From Megaleporinus macrocephalus (taxonomy: Eukaryota > Chordata > Actinopteri > Characiformes > Anostomidae), in assembly GCA_021613375.1 (NCBI GenBank), contig CM038703.1, positions 56,131,254 through 56,195,253 on the forward strand: a stretch of 64,000 nucleotides of DNA, given 5' to 3'. Below, piece by piece: positions 36,801-47,598 of this stretch. A model generated the notes under the pieces. It saw nothing but the letters and a program-made list of their open reading frames with translations. It was not told the origin of the DNA and did no database searches. A program made the position numbers and the translations under genes. The stretch's first letter is position 1. Every line of letters starts with the position of its first letter.

Positions 36801-37330
36801 TTCACTATTACTCTTACTGTCCACTATTACTCTTACTGTCCACAATCACTCTTACTGTCCAACAAATCACACCGTTAAACGTCCACATCACACTTATATT
36901 ACCACAATCACCCTTACTATCCACAATAACTCTTACTGTCCACTATTACTCTTACTGTCCACTATTACTCTTACTGTCCACAATCACTCTTACTGTTCAC
37001 TATTACTCTTACTGTCCACTATTACTCTTGCTGTCTATGATCACTCTTACTGAACACAATCACATTTACTGTTCACTATTACTCTTACTGTCTATGATTA
37101 GTTTTACTATTTATTATTACACTTGCTATTTACAAGCATTCCAAAATCACACTTACTGTTCACTATTACTCTTACTGTCTATGATCACTCTTACTGTTCA
37201 CTATTACTCTTACTGTCTATGATCACTCTTACTGTTCACTATTACTCTGTCAATGATTACTGATTACTGTTATCTATTACTCTTTTCACAATCACTATCA
37301 TTGTGCACTACTGCTCTTACTGTCCACTGT
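33850..37330 (+). repeat. 19-bp satellite array, about 180 copies
   Basis: The unit is CACAATCACTCTTACTGTC, with variants CACAATCACACTTACTGCC, AAAATCACCCTTACTGTCC and CTATGATCAGACTTACTG. It is the same family as the 38-bp dimer array at 24053-26325. Regions 34.56-35.28 and 35.64-35.83 kb are indel-rich. Because 19 is not a multiple of 3 and the unit has few stops, every plus frame yields the same HNHTYCPQS-type cycle; these frames are not genes. Confidence 0.95.
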
Positions 37331-37690
37331 TAGCAGGAATTATATAGAAAACCTGCTCATGCAGCTGAAGAAGGACATGTTTATAAATGAAAGTCAAATT
37401 AATTTTATTTTCTAAGTAAATATTTATTTGTTGGTTGCAACAGTCAGAATCAAAAAATGAGGAAACAAAGTCGAAAGTTTAACTCTGGGAATTCCAAACA
37501 TTCCAAACGCTGTCACAGAAACAAAACTAGATCAAACCTGATTTACATAGAAACACAAATACCACTGTAAACGTTTCCACCCACACGAATTTCAGTCCTT
37601 CTTCCGCTGTGGGTGTGAAGAATGTGTAGAAGCTCCTCACTGAGAAAAGGTCATCTATACGTTCAGTGCTAACATTGTTTATTCTGAGGG
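37331..37690. other. cystatin gene upstream region
   Basis: About 360 bp of A/T-rich single-copy sequence between the 19-bp array and the promoter. No exon was recognised in it. Confidence 0.5.
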
Positions 37691-37700
37691 GTCATGTGAC
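37691..37700 (+). promoter_or_regulatory. palindromic E-box/M-box GTCATGTGAC
   Basis: GTCATGTGAC is a full palindrome around CATGTG, the form bound by TFE3/MITF/USF-type bHLH-zip factors. It lies 9 bp upstream of the TATA box, a plausible proximal promoter element of the cystatin gene. Confidence 0.45.
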
Positions 37701-37708
37701 CCTGACAG

Positions 37709-37717
37709 TATAAATAG
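37709..37717 (+). promoter_or_regulatory. TATA box of the cystatin gene (TATAAATAG)
   Basis: TATAAATAG lies 98 bp upstream of the initiator ATG. A start site about 30 bp downstream (near 37740) would leave a 5' leader of about 65 nt with no upstream ATG. Confidence 0.65.
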
Positions 37718-37806
37718 AGCAGAACAGCAGCAGGTTCTACACAGACGCTCAGATCATTCACACGGTGGAACATCTCTGTAGAACTGCAGAACAGACCTGA
37801 GGAACC

Positions 37807-37935
37807 ATGCGCCACTCCGTCCTGTGTGGTTTGATCTTTGTTCTCCTGAGCTTGGACGTGTGTTCCTCTGTGATTCTAGGAGGCTGGACTGCTTGGAGGA
37901 ACGTTGGTCCAAATGAAATCAGCATCTGCAAGAAG
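37807..37935 (+). CDS. cystatin (stefin-type, secreted), exon 1
   Basis: First exon of a 113-residue predicted cysteine-protease inhibitor. The ATG has A at -3 (GAACCATGC). Residues 1-21 form a signal peptide: Arg-His, then a hydrophobic core Leu-Ile-Phe-Val-Leu-Leu, with likely cleavage near Ser20-Ser21. The mature start reads VILGGW, the conserved N-terminal Gly-Gly that inserts into papain-like proteases. The exon ends at AAG|GTGAAT after codon 43, phase 0. Stefins proper are cytosolic and lack a signal peptide, so this is a secreted variant on a stefin gene plan. TATA and E-box elements lie upstream. Read-through of the donor would give an unrelated tail ending at 38004, so the splice site is preferred. 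Family assignment is strong because of exon 2; the exact paralogue is unknown. Confidence 0.85.
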
Positions 37936-38019
37936 GTGAATAAGAAGTTTCTCAAATTTACACTTTATCCTGATATTCTGTTACAGCTCGTCAGTGATCA
38001 GTGATCCAGTCTGAATGAC

Positions 38020-38680
38020 TCACACTGTAACGCTACCTTCACCTACCTGTGTACAGGTAAACTCTAACACTACCTTCACCTACCTGTGTACAGGTAAACT
38101 GTAATGCTACCTTCACCTACCTGTGTACAGATAAACTGTAACACCACCTTCACCTACCTGTGTACAGGTAAACTATAACACCACACTCACCTACCTGTGT
38201 ACAGGTAAACTGTAACACTACCTTCACCTACCTGTGTACAGGTAAACTAACACTACCTTCACCTACCTGTGTACAGGTAAACTGTAACACTACCTTCACC
38301 TACCTGTGTACAGGTAAACTGTATCACTACCTTCACCTACCTGTGTACAGGTAAATCGTAACACTACCTTCACCTACCTGTGTACAGGTAAATCGTAACA
38401 CTACCTTCACCTACCTGTGTACAGGTAAACTGTAACACTACCTTCACCTACCTGTGTACAGGTAAACTGTAACACTACCTTCACCTACCTGTGTACAGGT
38501 AAACTATAACAATACCTTCACCTACCTGTGTACAGGTAAACTGTAACACTACCTTCACCTACCTGTGTACAGGTAAACTGTAACACTACCCTCACCTACC
38601 TGTGTACTGGTAAACTGTACCACTACCTTCACCTACCTGTGTACAGGTAAACTGCCTAACACCACCTTCACCTACCTCTA
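38020..38680 (+). repeat. 37-bp array, 17 copies, each carrying TACAG|GTAAAC
   Basis: Each unit has a pyrimidine-rich stretch (CTACCTTCACCTACCTGTG), then TACAGGTAAAC, then TGTAACA. Fifteen of the 17 units keep an exact CAGGTAAA; the exceptions are CAGATAAAC near 38128 and CTGGTAAAC near 38609. Each unit therefore joins an acceptor-like AG directly to a donor-like GTAAAC. Confidence 0.95.
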
Positions 38681-38689
38681 AATAGTAAG

Positions 38690-40612
38690 CAGTAAACAGT
38701 AAATAGTAAAGAGTAAATAGTAAACAGTAAACGAAAAACAGTAAACAGTGCAGAGTAAGCAGTAAAGAGTAAATAGTAAACAGTAAGCAGTAAACAGTAA
38801 ATAGTAAACAGTAAGTAGTAAATAGTAAATAGTAAATAGTAAAAAGTAAATAGTAAATAGTAAAAAGTAAATAGTAAGCAGAAAATGGTAAATAGTAAAC
38901 AGTAAACAGTAAAAGTAAACAGTAATTAGTAAATAGTAAAAAGTAAATAGTAAGCAGTAAACGGTAAATAGTAAACAGTAAACAGTAAAAAGTAAACAGT
39001 AAATAGTAAGCAGTAAAAAGTAAACAGTAATTAGTAAATAGTAAACAGTAAGTAGTAAATAGTAAAAAGTAAACAGTAAGCAGTAAACGGTAAATAGTAA
39101 ACAGTAAACAGTAAAAAGTAAACAGTAAATAGTAAGCAGTAAAAAGTAAACAGTAATTAGTAAATACTAAACAGTAAGTAGTAAATAGTAAAAAGTAAAT
39201 AGTAAGCAGGAAACGGTAAATAGTAAACAGTAAACAGTAAAAAGTAAACAGTAAACAGTAAATAGTAAGCAGTAAAAAGTAAACAGTAATTAGTAAATAG
39301 TAAATAGTAAAAAGTAAATAGTAAGCAGTAAACAGTAAAAAGTAAACAGTAAATAGTAAGCAGTAAAAAGTAAACAGTAATTAGTAAATAGTAAACAGTA
39401 AGCAGTAAACAGTAAATAGTAATTAGTAAGCAGTAAACAGTAAAGTGTAAGCAACAAACAGTAAATAGTAAATAGTAAAAAGTAAGCAGTAAAGATTAAA
39501 AAGTAAATATTAAACAGTAAAGAGTAAGCAGTAAACAGTAAACAGTAAATAGTAAACAGTAAGCTGTAAACAGTAAAAAGTAAATAGTAAACAGTAAACG
39601 GTAAAAGTAAATAGTAAACAGTAAACAGTAAGCAGTAAACAGTAAATAGTAAGCAGTAAACAATAAAAAGTAAATAGTAAACAGTAAATAGTAAATAGTA
39701 AACAGTAGACAGTAAATAGTAAATGGTAAGCAGTAAATAGTAAACAGTAAACAGTAAATAGTAAACGGTAAACAGTAAATAGTAAACGGTAAACAGTAAA
39801 CAGTAAGCAGTAAAAAGTAAATAGTAAACGGTAAGCAGTAAATAGTAAGCAGTAAAAAGTAAACAGTAAAAAGTAAACAGTAAACAGTAAATAGTAAGCA
39901 GTAAGCAGTAAAAAGTAAACAGTAATTAGTAAATAGTAAACAGTAAGCAGTAAACAGTAAAAAGTAAATAGTAATTAGTAAGCAGTAAACAGTAAAGTGT
40001 AAGCAGTAAACAGTAAAAAGTAAATATTAAACAGTAAACAGTAAAGAGTAAGCAGTAAACAGTAAATAGTAAACAGTAAGCTGTAAACAGTAAAAAGTAA
40101 ATAGTAAACAGTAAACAGTAAATGGTAAAAGTAAATAGTAAATAGTAAATAGTAAGCAGTAAACAGTAAAAAGTAAATAGTAAACAGTAAATAGTAAATA
40201 GTAAACGGTAAGCAGTCAATAGTAAATGGTAAGCAGTAAATAGTAAACAGTAAACAGTAAATAGTAAACGGTAAACAGTAAACAGTAAGCAGTAAGCAGT
40301 AAAAAGTAAATAGTAAACAGTAAATAGTAAACGGTAAGCAGTAAATAGTAAGCAGTAAAAAGTAAATAGTAAACAATAAATAAGAAACGGTAAGCAGTAA
40401 ATAGTAAATGGTAAACAGTAAATAGTAAAAAGTAAACAGTAAGTAGTAAACAATAAATAGTAAACAGTAAAAAGTAAATAGTAAATAGTAAGCAGTAAAA
40501 AGTAAATAGTAAATAGTAAACAGTAAATAGTAAATGGTAAACAGTAAATAGTAGAAAGTAAACAGTAAGTAGTAAACAGTAAATAGTAAACAGTAAATAG
40601 TAAACAGTAAAC
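38690..40612 (+). repeat. 7-bp array (AGTAAAC/AGTAAAT), about 270 copies
   Basis: Heptamers AGTAAAC, AGTAAAT, AGTAAGC and AGTAAAA alternate over 1.9 kb. Adjacent units create GTAAACA and GTAAATA throughout, both of which fit the forkhead core RTAAAYA. The minus-strand Leu/Phe/Tyr-rich frames (39926-40453) are seven-residue repeat artefacts. Confidence 0.95.
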
Positions 40613-40684
40613 AGATTAACGTTCAGTTGAACATTAGCAGATGAAGGAATTGACTGTTGTTTTTGTTTGTACTGCTGGTCTCAG

Positions 40685-40786
40685 GTACACGCTGCAGCTG
40701 TGAAAATGAGCAACGCTGACTTCTCTGCCTACACGCCGCTGAACTGCCGGGAACAGGTCGTCGCTGGAACGAATTATGAAATCAAG
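40685..40786 (+). CDS. cystatin, exon 2 (QVVAG loop)
   Basis: Thirty-four codons in phase 0 between TCTCAG|GTACAC and ATCAAG|GTACAT. The peptide (residues 44-77) ends REQVVAGTNYEIK. QVVAG at residues 67-71 is the first inhibitory hairpin of cystatins, and TNY-x-I-K follows as in stefins. The exon length (102 nt), phase and Val start agree with the known stefin gene plan. Cys64, with Cys41 from exon 1, could form one disulfide in the secreted form. The exon is too short to show as a long open frame, and is found only by recognising the motif. Confidence 0.9.
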
Positions 40787-40824
40787 GTACATGATTTATA
40801 TTCATAAACACGTCAGTTCTTATT

Positions 40825-41100
40825 CTAGTTCAGCTGGTCCGGTTCCTCTCCACGTTCTTCCTGGTGTTACTGTCCGGTGTGGACCAGAGGAGGATGAGTT
40901 GCCCTTTCTGAGTTCAGCTCCTCTGGAGGTTCATCATCTTGATCTGAAGAAGTTTTCCTGCTACTGTTACCCCTGGCGACTGTGTTTCGGGAAGATGGAC
41001 TCAGATTTTCTGTACAGCTGCTTTATGACAAAACCTGTTGTAAAAGGCACATGTAAATAATAAATAATAAATAAATAAATAAATAAATAAATAAAGCTGT
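40825..41100 (+). mobile_element. interspersed teleost repeat, 3' portion, copy 2
   Basis: Same word order as 33295-33456: GGTTCCTCTCCACGTTCTTC, TTACCCCTGGCGACTG, TTTTCTGTACAGCTGCTTTA, TGTTGTAAAAGGCACATG and a terminal (AAAT)n run at 41059-41092. The 94-codon frame at 40776-41060 runs through it and is not a gene. Confidence 0.6.
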
Positions 41101-41390
41101 TACAGACGCAGGGTATGTACCGTTGGGGTTCAGCTGATCCTGATCATTATACCGTAAGATCTTACTGTCTGGATGTATGAGTTACGTCTTCGTGGTTTAT
41201 TATGAGTTCTTAAATTGTACAATAAGTAATATAAACAAAATATCAAAACTATGTAAGATAAATAAACTAATAAAAACTAAGAAACTAAAATCAAGAATAA
41301 GAGAGAGTAAAAAAATAATCAATAAAAATAGATATAAATATATTAATAAAACTCAAAATAGTCAAAGAAATAACAACCACTCACTGAGAG
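41101..41390. other. A/T-rich leader to the 14-bp array
   Basis: A-rich sequence with AATAAA and ATAAAT words but no repeat unit. A frame starting at 41177 enters the array from here; it is rejected as coding. Confidence 0.4.
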
Positions 41391-41392
41391 AT

Positions 41393-44300
41393 TCTGTTAC
41401 CCTCCTGTTACTCTCCCTCTGTTACTGTCCCTCCGTTACTCTCCCGCTGTTACTGTCCCGCCGTTACTCTCCCTCTGTTACTGTCCCGCCGTTACTCTCC
41501 CGCTGTTACTGTCCCGCCGTTACTCTCCCTCTGTTACTGTCCCGCCGTTACTCTCCCCCTGTTACTGTCCTGTTGTTACTCTCCCTCTGTTACTGTCCTG
41601 CCGTTACTCTCCCTCTGTTACTGTCCCGCCGTTACTCTCCTCTGTTACTGTCCCGCCGTTACTCTCCCGCTGTTACTGTCCCGCCGTTACTCTCCCTCTG
41701 TTACTGTCCCGCCGTTACTCTCCCCCTGTTACTGTCCTGTTGTTACTCTCCCTCTGTTACTGTCCTGCCGTTACTCTCCCTCTGTTACTGTCCCGCCGTT
41801 ACTCTCCCTCTGTTACTGTCCCGCCGTTACTCTCCCGCTGTTACTGTCCCGCCGTTACTCTCCCTCTGTTACTGTCCCGCCGTTACTCTCCCCCTGTTAC
41901 TGTCCCGCCGTTACTCTCCCTCTGTTACTGTCCTCCGTTACTCTCCCTCTGTTACTGTCCCGCCGTTACTCTCCCGCTGTTACTGTCCCGCCGTTACTCT
42001 CCCGCTGTTACTGTCCCGCCGTTACTCTCCCTCTGTTACTGTCCCGCCGTTACTCTCCCTCTGTTACTGTCCCGCCGTTACTCTCCCCCTGTTACTGTCC
42101 TGTTCTTACTCTCCCTCTGTTACTGTCCCGCCGTTACTCTCCCTCTGTTACTGTCCCGCCGTTACTCTCCCTCTGTTACTGTCCCGCCGTTACTCTCCCT
42201 CTGTTACTGTCCCGCCGTTACTCTCCCCCTGTTACTGTCCTGTTGTTACTCTCCCTCTGTTACTGTCCCGCCATTACTCTCCCGCTGTTACTGTCCCTCC
42301 GTTACTCTCCCGCTGTTACTGTCCCGCCGTTACTCTCCCGCTGTTACTGTCCCGCCGTTACTCTCCCTCTGTTACTGTCCCGCCGTTACTCTCCCTCTGT
42401 TACTGTCCTGCCGTTACTCTCCCCCTGTTACTGTCCTGTTGTTACTCTCCCTCTGTTACTGTCCCGCCGTTACTCTCCCTCTGTTACTGTCCCGCCGTTA
42501 CTCTCCCTCTGTTACTGTCCCGCCGTTACTCTCCCCCTGTTACTGTCCTGTTGTTACTCTCCCTCTGTTACTGTCCCGCCGTTACTCTCCCTCTGTTACT
42601 GTCCCGCCGTTACTCTCCCTCTGTTACTGTCCCGCCGTACTCTCCCTCTGTTACTGTCCCGCCGTTACTCTCCCGCTGTTACTGTCCCGCCGTTACTCTC
42701 CCTCTGTTACTGTCCCGCCGTTACTCTCCCTCTGTTACTGTCCCGCCGTTACTCTCCCTCTGTTACTGTCCCTCTGTTACTGTCCCTCTGTTACTGTCCT
42801 GCCGTTACTCTCCCTCTGTTACTGTCCTCCGTTACTCTCCCTCTGTTACTGTCCCGCCGTTACTCTCCCTCTGTTACTGTCCTCCGTTACTCTCCCTCTG
42901 TTACTGTCCCGCCGTTACTCTCCCTCTGTTACTGTCCCGCCGTTACTCTCCCTCTGTTACTGTCCTCCGTTACTCTCCCTCTGTTACTGTCCCGCCGTTA
43001 CTCTCCCTCTGTTACTGTCCCACCGTTACTCTCCCTCTGTTACTGTCCCGCCGTTACTCTCCCTCTGTTACTGTCCTGTTGTTACTCTCCCTCTGTTACT
43101 GTCCTGCCGTTACTCTCCCTCTGTTACTGTCCTCCGTTACTCTCCCTCTGTTACTGTCCTCCGTTACTCTCCCTCTGTTACTGTCCTGTTGTTACTCTCC
43201 CTCTGTTACTGTCCTGTTGTTACGCTCCCTCTGTTACTGTCCCTCTGTTACTGTCCCTCTGTTACTCTCCCTCTGTTACTGTCCCTCCGTTACTCTCCCT
43301 CTGTTACTGTCCCTCTGTTACTCTCCCTCTGTTACTGTCCCGCCGTTACTCTCCCGCTGTTACTGTCCCGCCGTTACTCTCCCTCTGTTACTGTCCCGCC
43401 GTTACTCTCCCTCTGTTACTGTCCCGCCGTTACTCTCCCTCTGTTACTGTCCCTCTGTTACTGTCCCTCTGTTACTGTCCTGCCGTTACTCTCCCTCTGT
43501 TACTGTCCTCCGTTACTCTCCCTCTGTTACTGTCCCGCCGTTACTCTCCCTCTGTTACTGTCCTCCGTTACTCTCCCTCTGTTACTGTCCCGCCGTTACT
43601 CTCCCTCTGTTACTGTCCCGCCGTTACTCTCCCTCTGTTACTGTCCTCCGTTACTCTCCCTCTGTTACTGTCCCGCCGTTACTCTCCCTCTGTTACTGTC
43701 CCGCCGTTACTCTCCCTCTGTTACTGTCCTGTTGTTACTCTCCCTCTGTTACTGTCCTGCCGTTACTCTCCCTCTGTTACTGTCCCGCCGTTACTCTCCC
43801 TCTGTTACTGTCCTCCGTTACTCTCCCTCTGTTACTGTCCCGCCGTTACTCTCCCTCTGTTACTGTCCCGCCGTTACTCTCCCTCTGTTACTGTCCCGCC
43901 GTTACTCTCCCTCTGTTACTGTCCTCCGTTACTCTCCCTCTGTTACTGTCCCGCCGTTACTCTCCCTCTGTTACTGTCCTGTTGTTACTCTCCCTCTGTT
44001 ACTGTCCTGCCGTTACTCTCCCTCTGTTACTGTCCTCCGTTACTCTCCCTCTGTTACTGTCCTCCGTTACTCTCCCTCTGTTACTGTCCTGTTGTTACGC
44101 TCCCTCTGTTACTGTCCTGTTGTTACTCTCCCTCTGTTACTGTCCTGTTGTTACGCTCCCTCTGTTACTGTCCCGCCATTACTCTCCCGCTGTTACTGTC
44201 CCTCCGTTACTCTCCCGCTGTTACTGTCCCGCCGTTACTCTCCCGCTGTTACTGTCCCGCCGTTACTCTCCCTCTGTTACTGTCCCGCCGTTACTCTCCC

Positions 44301-47300
44301 TCTGTTACTGTCCTGCCGTTACTCTCCCCCTGTTACTGTCCTGTTGTTACTCTCCCTCTGTTACTGTCCCGCCGTTACTCTCCCTCTGTTACTGTCCCGC
44401 CGTTACTCTCCCTCTGTTACTGTCCCGCCGTTACTCTCCCCCTGTTACTGTCCTGTTGTTACTCTCCCTCTGTTACTGTCCCGCCGTTACTCTCCCTCTG
44501 TTACTGTCCCGCCGTTACTCTCCCTCTGTTACTGTCCCGCCGTTACTCTCCCTCTGTTACTGTCCCGCCGTTACTCTCCCGCTGTTACTGTCCCGCCGTT
44601 ACTCTCCCTCTGTTACTGTCCCGCCGTTACTCTCCCTCTGTTACTGTCCCGCCGTTACTCTCCCTCTGTTACTGTCCCTCTGTTACTGTCCCTCTGTTAC
44701 TGTCCTGCCGTTACTCTCCCTCTGTTACTGTCCTCCGTTACTCTCCCTCTGTTACTGTCCCGCCGTTACTCTCCCTCTGTTACTGTCCTCCGTTACTCTC
44801 CCTCTGTTACTGTCCCGCCGTTACTCTCCCTCTGTTACTGTCCCGCCGTTACTCTCCCTCTGTTACTGTCCTCCGTTACTCTCCCTCTGTTACTGTCCCG
44901 CCGTTACTCTCCCTCTGTTACTGTCCCACCGTTACTCTCCCTCTGTTACTGTCCCGCCGTTACTCTCCCTCTGTTACTGTCCTGTTGTTACTCTCCCTCT
45001 GTTACTGTCCTGCCGTTACTCTCCCTCTGTTACTGTCCTCCGTTACTCTCCCTCTGTTACTGTCCTCCGTTACTCTCCCTCTGTTACTGTCCTGTTGTTA
45101 CTCTCCCTCTGTTACTGTCCTGTTGTTACGCTCCCTCTGTTACTGTCCCTCTGTTACTGTCCCTCTGTTACTCTCCCTCTGTTACTGTCCCTCCGTTACT
45201 CTCCCTCTGTTACTGTCCCTCTGTTACTCTCCCTCTGTTACTGTCCCGCCGTTACTCTCCCGCTGTTACTGTCCCGCCGTTACTCTCCCTCTGTTACTGT
45301 CCCGCCGTTACTCTCCCTCTGTTACTGTCCCGCCGTTACTCTCCCTCTGTTACTGTCCCTCTGTTACTGTCCCTCTGTTACTGTCCTGCCGTTACTCTCC
45401 CTCTGTTACTGTCCTCCGTTACTTTCCCTCTGTTACTGTCCCGCCGTTACTCTCCCTCTGTTACTGTCCTCCGTTACTCTCCCTCTGTTACTGTCCCGCC
45501 GTTACTCTCCCTCTGTTACTGTCCCGCCGTTACTCTCCCTCTGTTACTGTCCTCCGTTACTCTCCCTCTGTTACTGTCCCGCCGTTACTCTCCCTCTGTT
45601 ACTGTCCCGCCGTTACTCTCCCTCTGTTACTGTCCTGTTGTTACTCTCCCTCTGTTACTGTCCTGCCGTTACTCTCCCTCTGTTACTGTCCCGCCGTTAC
45701 TCTCCCTCTGTTACTGTCCTCCGTTACTCTCCCTCTGTTACTGTCCCGCCGTTACTCTCCCTCTGTTACTGTCCCGCCGTTACTCTCCCTCTGTTACTGT
45801 CCCGCCGTTACTCTCCCTCTGTTACTGTCCTCCGTTACTCTCCCTCTGTTACTGTCCCGCCGTTACTCTCCCTCTGTTACTGTCCTGTTGTTACTCTCCC
45901 TCTGTTACTGTCCTGCCGTTACTCTCCCTCTGTTACTGTCCTCCGTTACTCTCCCTCTGTTACTGTCCTCCGTTACTCTCCCTCTGTTACTGTCCTGTTG
46001 TTACGCTCCCTCTGTTACTGTCCTGTTGTTACTCTCCCTCTGTTACTGTCCTGTTGTTACGCTCCCTCTGTTACTGTCCTGTTGTTACTCTCCCTCTGTT
46101 ACTGTCCCGCTGTTACTGTCCCTCTGTTACTCTCCCTCTGTTACTGTCCCTCCGTTACTCTCCCTCTGTTACTGTCCCGCCGTTACTCTCCCTCTGTTAC
46201 TGTCCCGCCGTTACTCTCCCGCTGTTACTGTCCCGCCGTTACTCTCCCTCTGTTACTGTCCCGCCGTTACTCTCCCCCTGTTACTGTCCCTCTGTTACTG
46301 TCCCGCCGTTACTCTCCCTCTGTTACTGTCCCGCCGTTACTCTCCCTCTGTTACTGTCCCGCCGTTACTCTCCCTCTGTTACTGTCCCGCCGTTACTCTC
46401 CCGCTGTTACTGTCCCGCCGTTACTCTCCCTGTTACTGTCCCGCCGTTACTCTCCCTCTGTTACTGTCCCGCCGTTACTCTCCCGCTGTTACTGTCCCGC
46501 CGTTACTCTCCCTCTGTTACTGTCCCGCCGTTACTCTCCCTCTGTTACTGTCCCGCCGTTACTCTCCCTCTGTTACTGTCCCGCCGTTACTCTCCCGCTG
46601 TTACTGTCCCGCCGTTACTGTCCCTCCGTTACTCTCCCTCTGTTACTGTCCCTCCATTACTCTCCCTCTGTTACTGTCCCGCCGTTACTCTCCCTCTGTT
46701 ACTGTCCCGCCGTTACTCTCCCTCTGTTACTGTCCTGCTGTTACTCTCCCTCTGTTACTGTCCCACCGTTACTCTCCCGCCGTTACTCTCCCTCTGTTAC
46801 TGTCCCTCTGTTACTGTCCCGCCGTTACTCTCCCTCTGTTACTGTCCCGCCGTTACTCTCCCTCTGTTACTGTCCCGCCGTTACTCTCCCTGTTACTGTC
46901 CCGTTGTTACTCTCCCTCTGTTACTGTCCCGCCGTTACTCTCCCTCTGTTACTGTCCCGCCGTTACTCTCCCTGTTACTGTCCTGTTGTTACTCTCCCTC
47001 TGTTACTGTCCCGCCGTTACTCTCCCTCTGTTACTGTCTCGTCATTACTCTCCCTCTGTTACTGTCCCGCCGTTACTCTCCCGCCGTTACTGTCCGGCCG
47101 TTACTCTCCCGCCGTTACTCTCCCTCTGTTACTGTCCCGCCGTTACTCTCCCTCTGTTACTGTCCCGCCGTTACTCTCCCGCTGTTACTGTCCCGCCGTT
47201 ACTCTCCCTCTGTTACTCTCCCTCCGTTACTCTCCCTCTGTTACTGTCCCTCCGTTACTCTCCCTCTGTTACTGTCCCGCCGTTACTCTCCCTCTGTTAC

Positions 47301-47598
47301 TGTCCCGCCGTTACTCTCCCTCTGTTACTGTCCCGCCATTACTCTCCCTCTGTTACTGTCCCGCCGTTACTCTCCCTCTGTTACTCTCCCTCTGTTACTG
47401 TCCTGCCGTTACTCTCTCTCTGTTACTGTCCCGCTGTTACTGTCCTGCCGTTACTCTCCCTCTGTTACTGTCCCGCCGTTACTCTCCCTCTGTTACTCTC
47501 CCTCTGTTACTGTCCCGCTGTTACTGTCCTGCCGTTACTCTCCCGCTGTTACTGTCCTGCCGTTACTCTCCCTCTGTTACTGTCCTGCTGTTACTCTC
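41393..47598 (+). repeat. 14-bp array (28-bp dimer), about 440 copies, with a ~1.9-kb higher-order duplication
   Basis: The dimer is TTACTCTCCCTCTG joined to TTACTGTCCCGCCG. Rare variants show a second level. CCGCCATTACTCTCCCGCTG occurs at 42269 and 44174, TGTTGTTACGCTCCC at 43215 and 45121, CCCACCGTTACTC near 43019 and 44925, all offset by about 1,905 bp. So block 42.25-44.16 kb was copied to 44.16-46.07 kb. The plus strand has no stop in any frame; the minus strand has TAA in every unit. Confidence 0.97.

Larger units (their letters stand above)
37936..40684 (+). other. cystatin intron 1 (2,749 bp, almost all tandem repeat)
   Basis: GT at 37936 and AG at 40683-40684, preceded by a T-rich tract (TTGTTTTTGTTTGTACTGC). 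It contains a 37-bp array (38020-38680) and a 7-bp array (38690-40612), leaving only about 150 bp of single-copy sequence. Confidence 0.8.

Noticed and set aside
33814..37053. Several HNHTYCPQS-type ORFs
   Set aside because: Products of the stop-free 19-bp unit in all frames.
37807..38004. Unspliced 65-codon protein from the cystatin ATG
   Set aside because: The part after codon 43 is intron; AAG|GTGAAT is a good donor and the family's exon ends there.
39926..40453. Minus-strand 175-codon hydrophobic ORF resembling a membrane protein
   Set aside because: Seven-residue cycle from the AGTAAAY array.
38690..40612. Telomere-like 7-mer
   Set aside because: AGTAAAC is not a known telomere repeat (vertebrate TTAGGG, plant TTTAGGG).
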